Shown here one piece after another: positions 45,216 to 57,169 of a DNA stretch of 64,000 nt (position 1 is the stretch's first letter; each line of letters begins with the position of its first letter). Below the pieces are notes generated by a model that worked only from the letters and a program-made list of their open reading frames with translations, was not told the DNA's origin and searched no databases. The translations under genes and the position numbers were made by a program. Source of the DNA: Oncomelania hupensis (lineage: Eukaryota > Mollusca > Gastropoda > Littorinimorpha > Pomatiopsidae); NCBI GenBank assembly GCA_036898135.1, contig CM072522.1, positions 4,950,151 to 5,014,150 of the forward strand, written 5' to 3'.

Positions 45216-45977
45216 CTGCTGGAGGCTCATCAACCAGCCTTTGTATCAGCATATACCTGATATTTGTTCTGTTTATACAGCTGAGCTCAAGGCTATTCAT
45301 CTAGCCCGGAAACAGGTTTATCAGTCCATATGACCCTCGTTTTTAATCATTTCCAATTCACTGACAGCGCTTCATGGTCTTTCCACAAAATAAATATCTC
45401 GCCATTTTCTGGCAGAGATCCATGATCGCCACACAGGACTTGTTTCTGATGGTACAAAGATGGTTTTTATGTGGGTGTCTAGTCAGATGGACATCCCTTG
45501 CAATATTGCAGTGTTTAAAGCGGCTAAAGTAGCTCTGATTCTAGATTTCTTTGAGCAGGCTGAGATTTTCCAGTTTGTTCCTTACTCTGACCTTGCTATA
45601 TGACTGGCTCTTACTGTAAACGACTATGGAAAACTGAATGGTCTAATGAAACCAATAACAAGCTGTTTCAAATTTTGTCTGCTTCTTTGCCGCACTTTGC
45701 TTTCACCGGCAAAGAGGAAACTATTTTGACTCTCCTACATATAGGACATGCTTATGTCACCTATAGTTTCCTTTTGAAAGGCGAAGGACCACCGTGGTAC
45801 TTTGAATGTGATGTCCTTTTCCCCCACCATTTTATGTTTGAATGTGCTGACCTGATTGATAAAAAATATTTTGGTTCGATACCTTTTAAACAGATTTTTA
45901 AAGTTTGCAATAGTCAACAGCTGTTTCAATGTTTGGTTTGTTTTATTGCATATAGGTCATGTCATCTTGTTTATATG

Positions 45978-46727
45978 CAGTGTTAGAATTTGGCATGCGC
46001 CCGAGCAGCCATAACTCCTGCAGGTTTGGGCACCCAGCTCTTAGTTGACAGTGCGCACAACGGGCGCGTGTAAAATCCTAAAAAAAAGTTAATTAATTAA
46101 AGCTCCATTCCCTTCGAGTAGTCAACATTTTAATTTAAGATCGGAGGAAAACCAGTGACAGCAACACAAATATTCCTTTGCACATCACGTTCTTATTTTC
46201 TCCATTCGCTTTTGGTTGCGATGGGTTGGGAATAGTCTCCCTTTACGCATGAAAGACGAGCTTTCTGATTGGCCAGTAATTTATTCAGTGACCAATCAGG
46301 GAGTCGGTGGCTATCTTGCGCGTGCAAAATAAAACATGAAGTTACTCTGAAACAAGCATGTCGAGTAAAGCGTTTGACATCTTTAAAAAACGTTCTTTGA
46401 ACCAAAAATGCGAGTCGTCATTGAGCATTGAACTTTTGTTATTGTTTGTTTTGTTACTCTGATATTTTTAACACTTGTTTTTTCTGTTTCAAGTGTAAAA
46501 AATAATATAGTTGTTTTTTTAGTACAACCAAAACCACATTATTGGTTTGATTTTTGATTTTTGTCATTTTGTAACTGGTTATTTAACTGGAAGGAATATT
46601 GTAGAAGGTCTCTCGTGTATTTCAAGTCATTTGTTTTTGGGTACTCAAACTTTTTTGGGGCACCCAAAAGTTTCAAGTAAGGCACCCAAAGGGCACCCTT
46701 GTAAAAAAAAGTTAATTTCTAACTCTG
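45978..46727 (+). mobile_element. CAG-ended DNA transposon, 750 bp, 5-6 bp TSD
   Basis: The left end is CAGTGTTAGAATTTGG and the right end the complement of CAGAGTTAGAAATTAA. ATATG is duplicated (45973-45977, 46728-46732), or ATATGC if the boundary shifts by one. The undisturbed LINE-A site is seen at 24470 and 21480. At about 46360 it encodes MSSKAFDIFKKRSLNQK, like the start of a hAT-type transposase. It is otherwise non-coding. Confidence 0.85.
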
Positions 46728-46889
46728 ATATGCTTGGTTAGATTTCATTAGTAAGACTGGTTTTATTTTGCATCTTTCATCATATTTTAAATGTTAGCAG
46801 TTTAGTGTGATTTTGCTTAGTTTTGTGTGGTCCTGATTCGGCTCCTAGCAGTCCACTGGACCCTGTAAACATTGAATATCTATCTAAAA

Positions 46890-47272
46890 ACATACAAAAA
46901 ATAGGTCATCGTACAATAGAATGACTCTGTTTAATCCATAATATGTGACTTTGGGTTCATAAATTAGCATGAGAGGTCATTTGAAGGTCAAGGTCATCCC
47001 AAAGGCAATTTCACAGGTCAAGGTCATCTGACGGTCACTTTTTTTGGGGCGTAATTCAACTTTTGCTGTTTTATTTGATAGTACATGAATGAGTGTATTG
47101 GGAGCTGGAGGTCAAGGTCATCTCGAGGTCAGGAACATAGAAAGATCAAAGTCGGTATTAGTTTGCATTTTAATGCCACGGTTTGAATTTGTTTTTTTCT
47201 GGGCACTCGTTTTTATTTTAAATATTGCATGTTCCATAAGAAACATGTGTCATATGGGCTTTGGCCTTCTAG
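46890..47272 (+). mobile_element. Helitron-like repeat, 3' part
   Basis: Starts mid-repeat (AAAAACATACAAAAAATAGG) and continues with several AAGGTCAAGGTCAT units. It ends TCATATGGGCTTTGGCCTTC and CTAG (47269-47272), then T. Confidence 0.75.
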
Positions 47273-47481
47273 TTGTAATAGAGCGAAAAATAATTTTGTA
47301 ATAATTGATGCGTGCAAATTGCAAGTAAAATTGTGATTTTCTTTGTGAAAAAATGATGAAAATTGAGTTGTAAGTTGGCTATCAATGTTCATGTTCTACA
47401 ATAGAATTCCTTTAGTAAATAATGATTTATTGTTTTATAATTTCACATGTGAATAGCAATTTCTCTTCCAAACGCACCAGT

Positions 47482-49840
47482 TTATCCTATCCTATCCTAT
47501 CCTATCCTATCCCGTAACCCGGAGGTCGTAGGGGCACCACAGATGATTGTTTAACCAGCATACTCCATCTTTCTCTGTCCTCAGCAGCCCTGATGGCTTC
47601 GCTAAGTGTCAAACCAGTCCATTCTCAAATGTTGTCCTCCCACCTCTTTTTCGGTCTCCCTCTTCTTCTACCTCCTTGCACTGTGCCTTGCAGAATGGTC
47701 TTTGCAAGGCCTGATGATCTGGTGACGTGGCCATACCATCGGAGTTTCCGTTTCTTCACCACTGTGAGCAGGTCATCGTGTTGTCCAATGGCTTGTATGA
47801 TGGTTTGTCAGACTTCGTCGTTGGTGATGTGTTGGGTATATAGGATATGCCCAGAAATCTTCTGTTGCACCTCATCTCCATACTTTGTATTCTTCGTTGT
47901 AGATCTGCTGTGAGGGTCCATGCTTCGCAAGCATATAGGAAGATGGAGATGACAAGGGAGCGCAGCAGTCTTACTTTGGAATGTAGACTGATGGTCCTGT
48001 CTTTCCAAATGGGCTTCAACCTTGTCAGGGCAGCAGTTGTTTGTGAGATCCTGGAGAGGACTTCCTGTCGGGACCCATTGTCTGATACAATGGTTCCTAA
48101 ATATTTGAAGCTATGCACTATGTTGAGGAATTGGCCTTGGACTTTGATGACCGTGTTGATGCCATATTGGTGTTGTTGGTCATCATTTTGGTCTTCTCTG
48201 CACTTATTTCCATTCCATAAGCTCTGGAGGTGGTGTCAAGCCTCTGTACCAGCTGTTCAAGTTCTTGTTCCTCTCCAGCCAATCCATCAATGTCGTCTGC
48301 AAAACAAAGATTGGAGATTGCTCTACCCCCTATGCTGACTGTGCCTTCGTTATCTGCAAGGGCATCTGACATGATGCGCTCTAGGAAGATGTTGAAGAGT
48401 GTTGGGGAGAGTAGGCATCCTTGACGCACACCGATTGTTGTTCTGAACCAGTTCCCGATGACGCTGTTATTTAGGACTGCACTGGTAGCCTTGTCATACA
48501 GGCTTTTGGTGACTTCAATAATTTTAGGGCTGATGTTGTACACTTTCATTGTTGCCCATAGAGCTGCATGCCAGACTCGGTCAAACGCCTTCTTGAAGTC
48601 TATGAACACATGATATAGATGTTGTTGGTGCTGTAGGTATTTCTCACAGATTATTCTGAGGTTGAAAATCTGTTCAGTGGTACTTCGCCCTGCCCTGAAT
48701 CCTGCTTGTTCTTCAGCTATGATTTGTTCAGCTTGGGGTTTCAACCTGTTGAGTATTATTTTCAGGAGGACCTTGCTGGGATGGCTGATGAGGCTGATGG
48801 TGCGGGAATTTTCACACTCCTGAAGGTTACCTTTTTTGGGAAGAGTGATGACAAGCGACTGGGTCCATTGTATAGGCCACTCCCCACTCTGCCAGATCTT
48901 GTTACAGATAATGGTGAGGGCATCAATCATCGCTTCTCCTCCTGCTTGTAGCAGTTCCACGGGTATGTTGTCCACTCCCGCTGACTTCCCTTTCTTCAAC
49001 AATTGCACTGCTGCCTCAACTTCTTTCCCGGAGAGTTGGGAGGATCTCTTCCTCTTCTCTGTTCTCGGGATGCTAGAACTGATGGGTCTCCATTTGGTGT
49101 ATGGTTGTAAAGGTCATAGCAGTACTCTGTCCATCTGTCCAAGACCTCTTGTTCTTCTGTAAGGCATATGCCAGACTTGCATTGGATCGTGGAGACTTTG
49201 GGCTGTTTAACCCTTGTCAGCTGCTTCACAGTCTGGGTAGGCCTTCTTGCTGTTGTTCTTGTTCAGACTGTTCTCTATTTCCTGGCATTGATCTTCTATC
49301 CAGTTCTCCTTTGCTGTGCGCATGCCTTTTCGGATGTCATTGTTGATTTTTCGGTAGACATCAGCTCCCTGTGAGGTGTTCTTTTTCTTTTTTTATCTCT
49401 CTTCATTTATTACACAGATCCAAAAGTTCAGGTGTGATCCACTGCTTCTTCTTTGGTCGGTGCTTGCCAGTCCCGGTGGGTAGCATCACAACCAGATCGA
49501 CTACATCATGGTCAAGAAACGCTTCAGATCAAGCATCAACATTGGCAGGACAGCACTTTTCCAGGAGCAGACATCGGAAGTGACCACGATCTCGTGATGA
49601 TGTCTTTCCGGCTCCACTTGAAGAGAGTAAATACAGTAAAGTGCACTAGACTGAAGTTCGACCTGGACAAACTGCAAGACCCGGAGGTGACAGAAATATT
49701 TCAGGCCACAATTGGAGGGAAATTTGCACCACTGCTCACTTTGGGGGCTGGTGAAGTAGATGTCAACACCATGACCACCACCTTCAACTCAGCTGTGACA
49801 GATGCCGCCACTGAGATCCTTGGCAAGCACCGACCAAAGA
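47482..49840 (-). mobile_element. LINE-B copy 3 with 5' inversion
   Basis: The reverse-strand part (47482-49469) runs from the TCCTA-repeat tail through the C-terminal region and RT (296 codons open at 48118-49008, with FADDIDGL) to HRPKKKQWITPELLDL. The forward-strand part (49470-49840) encodes the segment just upstream: endonuclease end QPDR.., GADIGSDHDLVMMSFRL, then AATEILGKHRPK. The two parts overlap by about 18 bp (GGCAAGCACCGACCAAAG). This geometry is that of twin priming. Confidence 0.9.
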
Positions 49841-50024
49841 CACAAGTATATATAGTTTCATATACTCTCTTGATCAAGAGAAGAGAAAATAAAACAGCCA
49901 AAATCAGCTCACTTTACCCTTATGAATAGTAGTCTTGGCTCACACACTGCCTTTTTAATAGGCCTTCAAGGTAAGGGTTAAAGCTTAGTGTATAGGTTGC
50001 ATTCTCTCTATGTGATTCTGTCTC

Positions 50025-51550
50025 CAGAACTCCAATTGAGTTGAAACATGCTGCTAGGTTAGTTCTCATGGCAAAAAAGCGCTATCACATCACTCCACTT
50101 CTCCACTCACTTACTGGCTCCGTCCAAGCCCGCATCAACTACAAACTGTAAACTCTCTGCCACAACTTCTTCTCTGAGTGCTGATCCTTCTATCTTACTG
50201 ATCTTCTAACTTTCTGCTCACCCTCTCGACAGCTTCGCTCATCTGCAGATGTGTGCATTCTTTCTGTTCCCAAGACACCCAGTAAGACATATGGTGAACG
50301 ATCTTTCTCCTTCTGCTCTCCCAAACACTGGAATTCTCTCCCATCACACATCTGCAACATACCGACCATCCAGGCCTTCAAAAACGCAATTAAGACCCAT
50401 CTCTTCAAACTGTACTATCCTGATCGACTCTCATCCTCCAACCGATGACGGATGCCGGCTGTTTGCCATCCATGGCTTGACATGTAAATAGTCTGTACAT
50501 TTATATCTGAGAGGGAGCAGGGGACGGGGGCTGTTTTTGTATCTAATTATTTTTACATAATTATTTTGCATTACTTTCTACATTATTTTACTGATTCCCC
50601 CGTTGGGGTGCCGGGGGTTTCAGTATAAATAGTATCCCTACTTTCTGGAAATTTAGTGCTTTAAATTCCCACTGTCCCTGTCTTTCTCATTTGCTCTTTC
50701 TCATTCCTGCTCTGTTCTATACTTCTTCTATCTTCTTCTTTTCTAGACACCTACCTTATTTATTGAAAACTCTTCCGGGACAAGACTCCTTATTTGTGTG
50801 TGAGGTCTGTTGGATCAGTTTGGGAATATTGGACGCTTTCTGCCAGGTGGTCACTAGGGCTTCCTTTGATGTTATTATTTAGCAATGTAGGCATTTTATA
50901 TGTATGTGTTTTGTTGATAATTTATAATGGTGTTTGTATTCTATTTTGTTTTTGTAAACGGGGGTTCGATAAATTAGAGTACAGCCTCAGTGTCCCCTGC
51001 GTGGGATGTCTTTATTGTAAAGTGACTGGCAGGTGGAGAGCTTTCAGTTTTACCACTAGGGTTTCAGCAGATCTTTTATGCGGATCAGGGGTTGTCCGGT
51101 CCTGATTTGGCTCGGAAGAGTCCGCTGGACCTAAAGCAGTAATCATGTAATGTAATGTAATTTTACTGATATTTTATTTCTGCAACAGGGATGAGACGGG
51201 TCTTGTCTTTTTTATCCGATCATTCTATTAATTAATTATTGTTAGATGTAACAAATTTGTAGTTACATTTTAAAATTTGTATGGTGAATTCTCAGATTTT
51301 ATTATCTTATTATTATCTAATATGCCATTTGTATTTTAAAATTAATAATTTTTATTATGCATGTGAAGTGTATTGTATATGATGTTGTTCCCTTGTATGC
51401 TTTTGAGAGTATGGTTGGTGTGAATGCTTGCATACTTTGTTTTTATTGTTCATATGTCTGTTCTGATCGGTGTATTATCTAATATATATATCCTATGTTA
51501 AGAGTGGTGAGCCCAGCCCTGAGCGGGGGTACCGCGCTATACAAGCCTAC

Positions 51551-51603
<53 letters not shown>
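50025..51603 (+). mobile_element. LINE-C (CR1/L2-like) 3' part, split by R1 copy 7
   Basis: It encodes the C-terminal signature of CR1/L2-type ORF2: AARLVLMAKKRYHITPLLHS, PSRQLRSSADVCILSVPKTP, YGERSFSF, HWNSLPSHI, FKNAIKTHLFKLYY. The 3' UTR resumes after R1 at 51171 and ends CGCGCTATACAAGCCTACTT with a (TTA)n tail (51551-51603). Frame breaks occur near 50150. Confidence 0.8.
50596..51159 (+). mobile_element. R1 retroelement, copy 7, with TSD
   Basis: ATTTTACTGAT (11 bp) is duplicated (50585-50595, 51160-51170). The body is complete, starting at TCCCCCGTTGGGGTGCC, with a TAATG-type tail. Confidence 0.9.
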
Positions 51604-51604
<1 letters not shown>

Positions 51605-52225
51605 CAATGGCATGTAGATGTTCACTGAAAATGGAATCCTTATCCTTAAGGGACACGGCCACCATGCAGCGCCATAATCAAAGTCTGGACAGTGTTTATA
51701 GTACTATTGAATAGAAGGGAAGATAGATTAAATGTGATTCTAAACGCATTGATCTGTACCAACTCGCTCCCAAGTGCACATGTTATCACAGTGGAAAAAT
51801 GCGTTTCCCATTTTATCATTTCTGCACACACTTCTTGCTTTGGAACCACAAACTTTTCTATACATACTCTTTCCAACATAATAATATAAAGATATTTGAT
51901 CTGCATACCTGTATCAAAATATCTAGATCGACTTTAATAAATGTGCAGTGCTGAAAGAACGACATTTTGATTATTCAGCGCTCGCATCTGATGTCGTATT
52001 TTGCAGAATGACAACAAAATTGTTCTGCGCAAACAAGACATCTGGTTTTTTAAACGAGATTTCTTGCACATCTAGATCTTTATTAATTTATGGTTCAAAT
52101 GATGAGAGCACCGTCTTCTTTTATCAATACGTTTCTGTTTCTGCTTTTATGAAATTGAAACGGAGCTCATTGTGCAAGCACCTACATATAAAAACATCTG
52201 TTCAAAACCAAAGGCTAAAATCTGT
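51604..52225. other. no recognisable feature
   Basis: AT-rich sequence between LINE-C and the Tigger-like element. Nothing supported. Confidence 0.5.
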
Positions 52226-52227
52226 TA

Positions 52228-53012
52228 CAGTGGAACCTCCGGCATATGACCGTCCAAAATCTGAGAAAAAACGGTCTTATAATAGAGGTGGTCTTATACC
52301 GGAAACAAGGGGTGGGAGGGGGAGGGGGGTCAGGCTCGGAGGGGTATGTAGTCATAATTTTCACACTCACCAGCATGTATTCTCTGACAAAGGAAACTGT
52401 AAAACATGTTTCATTTTTAGCTTTGTCTTTTATTCACAACTTCAAAAATAGAAAACAGTCGAACTACTGCCAGACGCGTTCATCCAAGTCTGTCAGTGCA
52501 GAAGCTCTCATTTTCGATGTTTCCCTTTCGCCACTTTCTCCACTCTCCCATCGTAGTTTCACAGATTCCTTATCCTTTATGATGAGCTGAATTTGGGTCT
52601 TCCCAACGTCTAAACTTCTTGCAATAGACAAACAACTCTCCCCATTTTCACTTCTTTCAATCACTTTCATTCTCTCTGCCACACTCAAAACATTCCTCTT
52701 GCGCGACGCCATTTTGACAATCCAGTGTAGGCGAGTAATGTCCCTTATTTGTGAACCGGAAATAGCAGACAACAGCAGGCGTACACTAACATGAGAGAAA
52801 AAACGAAAGGTACAGACAACAAATTAACTGATATGTTTTTAATTGCCCTAAGACGGTCGTATAAAGGGCTTAAGACACAGTCGCTGGTCGCATAAACGAG
52901 TTTGTCGCATACCAGAGGTCATTTATTACTGGAAGTGAATCCGTCAGAAGTTTTCAGGTCACATAACGGAGGGAGTCGTATACCAGAGAGACGGATACCG
53001 GAGGTTCCACTG
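52228..53012 (-). mobile_element. Tigger/pogo-like element, 785 bp, TA TSD
   Basis: The TIRs CAGTGGAACCTCCGG and CCGGAGGTTCCACTG are flanked by TA. This is the standard terminus of Tigger-type Tc1/mariner relatives. The DDE domain is deleted; only the N-terminal coding part (52464-52712) remains. Confidence 0.9.
52464..52712 (-). CDS. Tigger-like transposase N-terminus, 82 aa
   Basis: The ATG at 52712 gives MASRKRNVLSVAERMKVIER, then ENGESCLSIARSLDVGKTQI. This is the CENP-B/Psq-type helix-turn-helix that begins Tigger transposases and binds the TIR. It ends soon after LDERVWQ. The CENP-B second HTH and the DDE nuclease domain are absent, so it has no transposition activity of its own. Confidence 0.75.
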   Translation of the reverse strand: MASRKRNVLSVAERMKVIERSENGESCLSIARSLDVGKTQIQLIIKDKESVKLRWESGESGERETSKMRASALTDLDERVWQ

Positions 53013-53104
53013 TACTAACAAAATTGAATTAACTTACTGTTGATTGTCAAACATCACCCGGGAGCATATACATAAAAAAACGAGGCTTTTACCTTGCATA
53101 ATAC

Positions 53105-54190
53105 ACCTTTTATTGACACACATGCATAGTAATGCAAGTCTATGTACACAGGCCCCACCCCCACCCCTCTAAAAAAAAAAAAACGATTTTTGCAAATTTG
53201 TGCGAGATGTCATAAAGTCCAAAAATTACATTGAAAAAATGTCCATCCATCCGTCTGTCTGTCCATCTGTCCGTGCAAAAACTTTAAAGTGTCTAAGTAC
53301 TTGGAACATATTTCAACTATCACAACCAAACTTGTCCATCTGTCCGTGCAAAATCTTAAAGTGGCTAAGTACTTGGAACCTATTTCAACTATCACAACCA
53401 AACTTGGTAAGATGATGTATAGCCATGAGACCTCACAAATGATCAGTGAATGAATGACCACTTCAAGGTCAAGGTCACAGATGACAATTTTTGACAATAT
53501 TTCACTTTTATTCTAGGTTATTACTATTGAGTACGATTTTTTGATGCATGATAGGTATTGATTACGATACAAATTTGGTCAACCTCACTCCAAGGTCAGG
53601 CTTACGAGCTGTCCAAAGTTGGGTAGTATAGGTACTTTGAAGTGAACTTGACCCTAAATTATGAGAGATATAAAGTCCAAACTTGTATAGATAGAGATGA
53701 TAGTTTGATCTTTCATGTGTTCCTTGCGTTGATCTTGAAGAGTCATTTTAGGCCTTGTGATCTTTTATATGTGTTCTTTTCTTGCGTAAATCTTGAAAAT
53801 CAAGGTCATTTTAGGCCTTGCAAAAACATACAAAACATAGGTCATACAGTGGAATGGCTTTTTATTTAACCCATGGTATGCAACAACATTGGGTTATTTG
53901 ATCAGACATGCATGAGAGGTCATGTGAAGGTCAGTCACCACAATGTACACAATGTTGTGAAGGCCACTGCTTTTTGGCACAATACGTCTTTTGCTGAACT
54001 TTATTTAATAGTACATGTGGAGGCTAAGGTCAAGATCATCTCAAGGTCAAGCGTATAGAAAGATCAGTCAGTATTACTTTGGATTTGAAAGCCACTGTTT
54101 CATTTTGGTTTTTTCTGGGCACTCATTTTCATATTAAATATTGTGAGCTCCATAAGGAGCATGTGAGTCATACGGGCTTTGCCCTTCTAG
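53105..54190 (+). mobile_element. Helitron-like AGGTCA-rich repeat, most complete copy
   Basis: After a C-rich/A-rich start come AAATTTGTGCGAGATG, a CATCCATCCGTCTGTCTGTC stretch with an internal ~55-bp duplication, TTTCAACTATCACAACCAAA, repeated CAAGGTCA units, TTTGATGCATGATAGGTA, TGGGTTATTTGATCAG and TTTTTTCTGGGCACTCATTT. It ends TACGGGCTTTGCCCTTCTAG. The GGGC-TTT-GCCC hairpin a few bases before a terminal CTAG followed by T is what a Helitron 3' end looks like. No Rep/helicase coding is seen, so it would be non-autonomous. The 5' TC end was not determined. Confidence 0.7.
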
Positions 54191-54402
54191 TTTTATTCCA
54201 TTTTGGTAATTTCATTTCCTTTAAGATCAGCCTACCTTTTTCTAAATGATCAGAGTGAATGACTTCACTTCAAGGTCACCCCTTGGGGTCATGAGCAATC
54301 TTGCCACTGTAGATTGTTCTAACCTTTAAAGGGAAAAGTGAAAGCCCCAGTTGAAAACCTGTCTTTCCTTTATAGGCATGACCGATTCACTGCGGCAACA
54401 GT

Positions 54403-54980
54403 ACCCCCGTTGGAGTGCCGTGGGTTTCAGTATAAATAGTATCCCCACTTTCTGGAAATTTAGTGCTTTAAATTCCCACTGCCGCTGTCTTCCTCATTTG
54501 CTCTTTCCCATTCCTGCTCTGTCCTATCACTCTGCTATACTATCTTCTTCTTCGCTAGATCAATGACCTACCTTTTTTCTTGAAAACTCTTCCTGGACAA
54601 GACTCCTTGTTTGTGTATGAGGTCTGTTGGATCAGCTTGGGAGTATTGGACGCTTTCTGCCGGGTGGTCACTAGGGCTTCCTATGATGTTATTATTTGGC
54701 AATATAGGCATTTTATATGTATGTGTTTTGTTGATAATTTATAATGATGTTTGTATTCTATTTTGTTTTTGTAACCGGGGGTTCGATTAGCCTCAGCCGT
54801 CCACTGCGTGGGATGTCTTTATTGTAAAGTGACTGGCCGGTGGAGGGCATTCAGTTTTCCCACTTGGGTTGTTTCAGCAGATCTTTTATGCGGATCTGGG
54901 GTTGTCCGGTCCTGATTTGGCTCGGAAGAGTCCGCTGGACCTAAAGCAACAATCAATCAATCAATCAATCAATCAAAAAC
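54403..54980 (+). mobile_element. R1 retroelement, copy 8
   Basis: Full-length R1 from ACCCCCGTTGGAGTGCC to a tail of CAAT repeats (54949-54976). It lacks an obvious TSD and is followed by a Helitron-like fragment (54980-55065). Confidence 0.85.
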
Positions 54981-55059
54981 TTCAAGGTCAAGGTCAAGGT
55001 CAACAATTGTTAATAAAAAAAATGACAAATGTTCACAAAATTTCACTTTTGTCTAAGTT

Positions 55060-55515
55060 ATTAATTCTCTACACCCCATCTCGTCAGCTTCGCTCTTCTG
55101 CAGACTCTCGTATCTTCATGATCCCCACTGTCAGGACAAAATTTTTTGGCCAAAGGTCTTTCTCTGAACCAGCTCCCCCACTTCATCCGTCACTCACCCT
55201 CCCTGCCAACCTTCAAAAAATATCTCAAAACTTATTTTTTTCCATCATAGTCTTTAATCTTGATTGTTTTTGAGTATGTTTGGTGTGCTTAAGCTTCTCG
55301 CAGTGACTAATTTAATTGATTTTTTTGTTTTCTTTATTATAGAAGTGATTATGTGTGCTTGTGTGTGTGTGTCTGTGTGTGTGTGTTTTGCAGATGGTGG
55401 TTATCAGTGAAAAAGTTGTCTTCTTTTCTTGCTTTGTATGTTTTCTTTTTGCTTAGTTGTAAATTTTTGACTTTGTAAATGCCTAGGGCTTTGTTTAGAT
55501 TAGGCGTAAATAGCC

Positions 55516-55549
<34 letters not shown>
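55060..55549 (+). mobile_element. LINE-C-like 3' end, second copy
   Basis: It encodes YTPSRQLRSSADSRIFMIPT, GQRSFSEPAPP and LPANLQK, matching the LINE-C C-terminus, then a 3' UTR with GT repeats and an (AAT)n tail at 55516-55549. It is a different subfamily from 50025-51603. Confidence 0.75.
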
Positions 55550-55550
<1 letters not shown>

Positions 55551-55555
55551 TAATA

Positions 55556-56393
55556 CAGTAGTACATGCGAATAGCGGGCACACTTGGGGAAGCTCAAAAG
55601 TGTTCCTTATTTGCAGATGGCCCTTATTTCCAGGGAAGACATATATGACATTCATAATGTAGTTATGACTAAAGAAAAAAGCAATAAAAAGAAAGAACAT
55701 TAATTGTATTATGCAGCTACATGTAATGTAATATTAAAATATAGGTGAAATGTATCACTGTACAGGACTGCTCTGAATTGAAACAAAATAAAGCAGAATC
55801 ATTAATAGTAATAATAATAGTAGTAATACAGCACATGTATTTTGAAAAAGAACAAAATGGTTTCATACTCATAATGGCTCTTCCACTGGACTCACACATT
55901 CAGCCAATATCTGAACGCGTTTGCTTTAAATTCTTGAAATATGAGTTTTTCCACATTTTAGTTCTGCTTCTAGCTGTTTGCATGAGACCGCTGTCAAGAT
56001 TTTAATTGGTTGAAACCTTTTCTTCCAATGTTAGATGTTTCCTCTGAAGTGATGCCCGTCTTGTTGCATTCAAATTTGAGACTGCTTTGTTTGATGAACC
56101 CAATGTGTTGCGTTTTTGTCTAGCGGAAGTAGACAAAAAATCTTGCCTGAGAGTTATTAGGTATTAGCTCTGAGGCTAAAAGCTTGTTTGAATTAAATGA
56201 GTATCTCAGTGTGTCCATCATTAGTGAGTGAAAAATATGATCGGCGTCTAAAATTGATGTCCGCATTTCGCACTAGGGAAGTGGCCGTTATTTTAAGGGC
56301 TTCTTGTGTTGAAAAGTGATATGCGTCTGACCATGGTGATCACATCATGCAGGTGGCCTTATTTTGAGGGGTCAGTACATGCAGGTACTACTG
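55556..56393. mobile_element. TA-flanked MITE-like element, 838 bp
   Basis: The left end CAGTAGTACATGC and right end GCAGGTACTACTG are flanked by TA on each side. This resembles a Tc1/mariner/pogo terminus. No transposase is recognisable. Confidence 0.7.
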
Positions 56394-56395
56394 TA

Positions 56396-57000
56396 TTGAA
56401 CACGATTCTTTGGTCCATGAGATGAGACACACATACTAAACACATTTGGTCAATGTCACTCCAAGGTCAAGGTCACTGAAGCTGATCATGATTCTTTGAT
56501 CCACAATACTATACAAATTTGGTCAGCGTCACTCCAAGGTCAAGGTCACTGGAGCTGTGCAAAGTCAGTTTGTATAGGTACTTTGAAGTGTCCTTTGCCC
56601 ATATATGTTCCAGTTTATCGTTGATCTTGAAGTTCAAGGTCGTACAAAAACATACCAAAAAATGTGTTATCGTACAGTGGAATGGTTGTTTATTTAACCA
56701 ATGATATACAACATTGGGTTATTTCATAAGACTAATGTTAAGGTCACTGAAGGTCAAGGTCAAATGTTTTTGTTGAAGGGGGGCATAATGCAACTTTTGC
56801 TGTATTTGATAGTACATGAGTATTTGGAGCCGGAGGTCAAGATCAGAGCATAGAAAGATCAAAGTTGAATCATTTACATTATTACTTTGTATTTTAAATT
56901 TTTGCCATTCTTTCATTTTTTTAAAAAATAGGCACTAATTTTCATGTTAAATATTGCGAGTTCCATAAGTCGTATGGACTTTGCCTTTCTTGTTTGGCCA
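56396..57000 (+). mobile_element. Helitron-like repeat
   Basis: Contains TTTGGTCAATGTCACTCCAA, repeated CAAGGTCACTG and TTGGGTTATTTCATAAGACT. The 3' end is diverged (GGACTTTGCCTTTCTTG). An ~60-bp internal portion is repeated (56433-56475 and 56500-56550). Confidence 0.65.
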
Positions 57001-57169
57001 CTGACGTGAAAAAGTTAAAGAGAAAGAAACACAATTTGCATTGTGAAAGCAGGGATGAAAATGGCTATGATGATAGTGAAATTCAACTAATTTTGGCTGT
57101 GCTTGTTGAGTTTGTGTATGGTAGGAAATGAGCAAGTTATCATAAATGTGACAGGGTAGGAGTTTTGTC

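Larger units (their letters stand above)
44505..46875 (+). mobile_element. LINE-A copy 3 (RNase H region and 3' end), nested
   Basis: RNase H-like sequence spans 45105-45560: TDGSKKEDTV, TAELKAIHLARK, NSLTALHG-like and VFMWVSSQMDIP. Together these are typical of Jockey/I LINEs that carry RNase H. The C-terminal region continues to about 45970 and the 3' end (TTTTGCTTAGTTTTGTGTGG, GGCTCCTAGC) is at 46800-46870. In-frame stops make it dead. A SINE-N, a 65-bp retroposon and a CAG-ended transposon are inserted in it. Confidence 0.8.

Noticed and set aside
51551..51603. (TTA)n as an independent satellite
   Set aside because: It directly follows the LINE-C 3' end and is best explained as that element's tail.
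53105..54190. AGGTCA clusters as a Rab11-specific enhancer
   Set aside because: The same clusters recur in every copy of the repeat, so they are explained by the family. Any regulatory role would be secondary.
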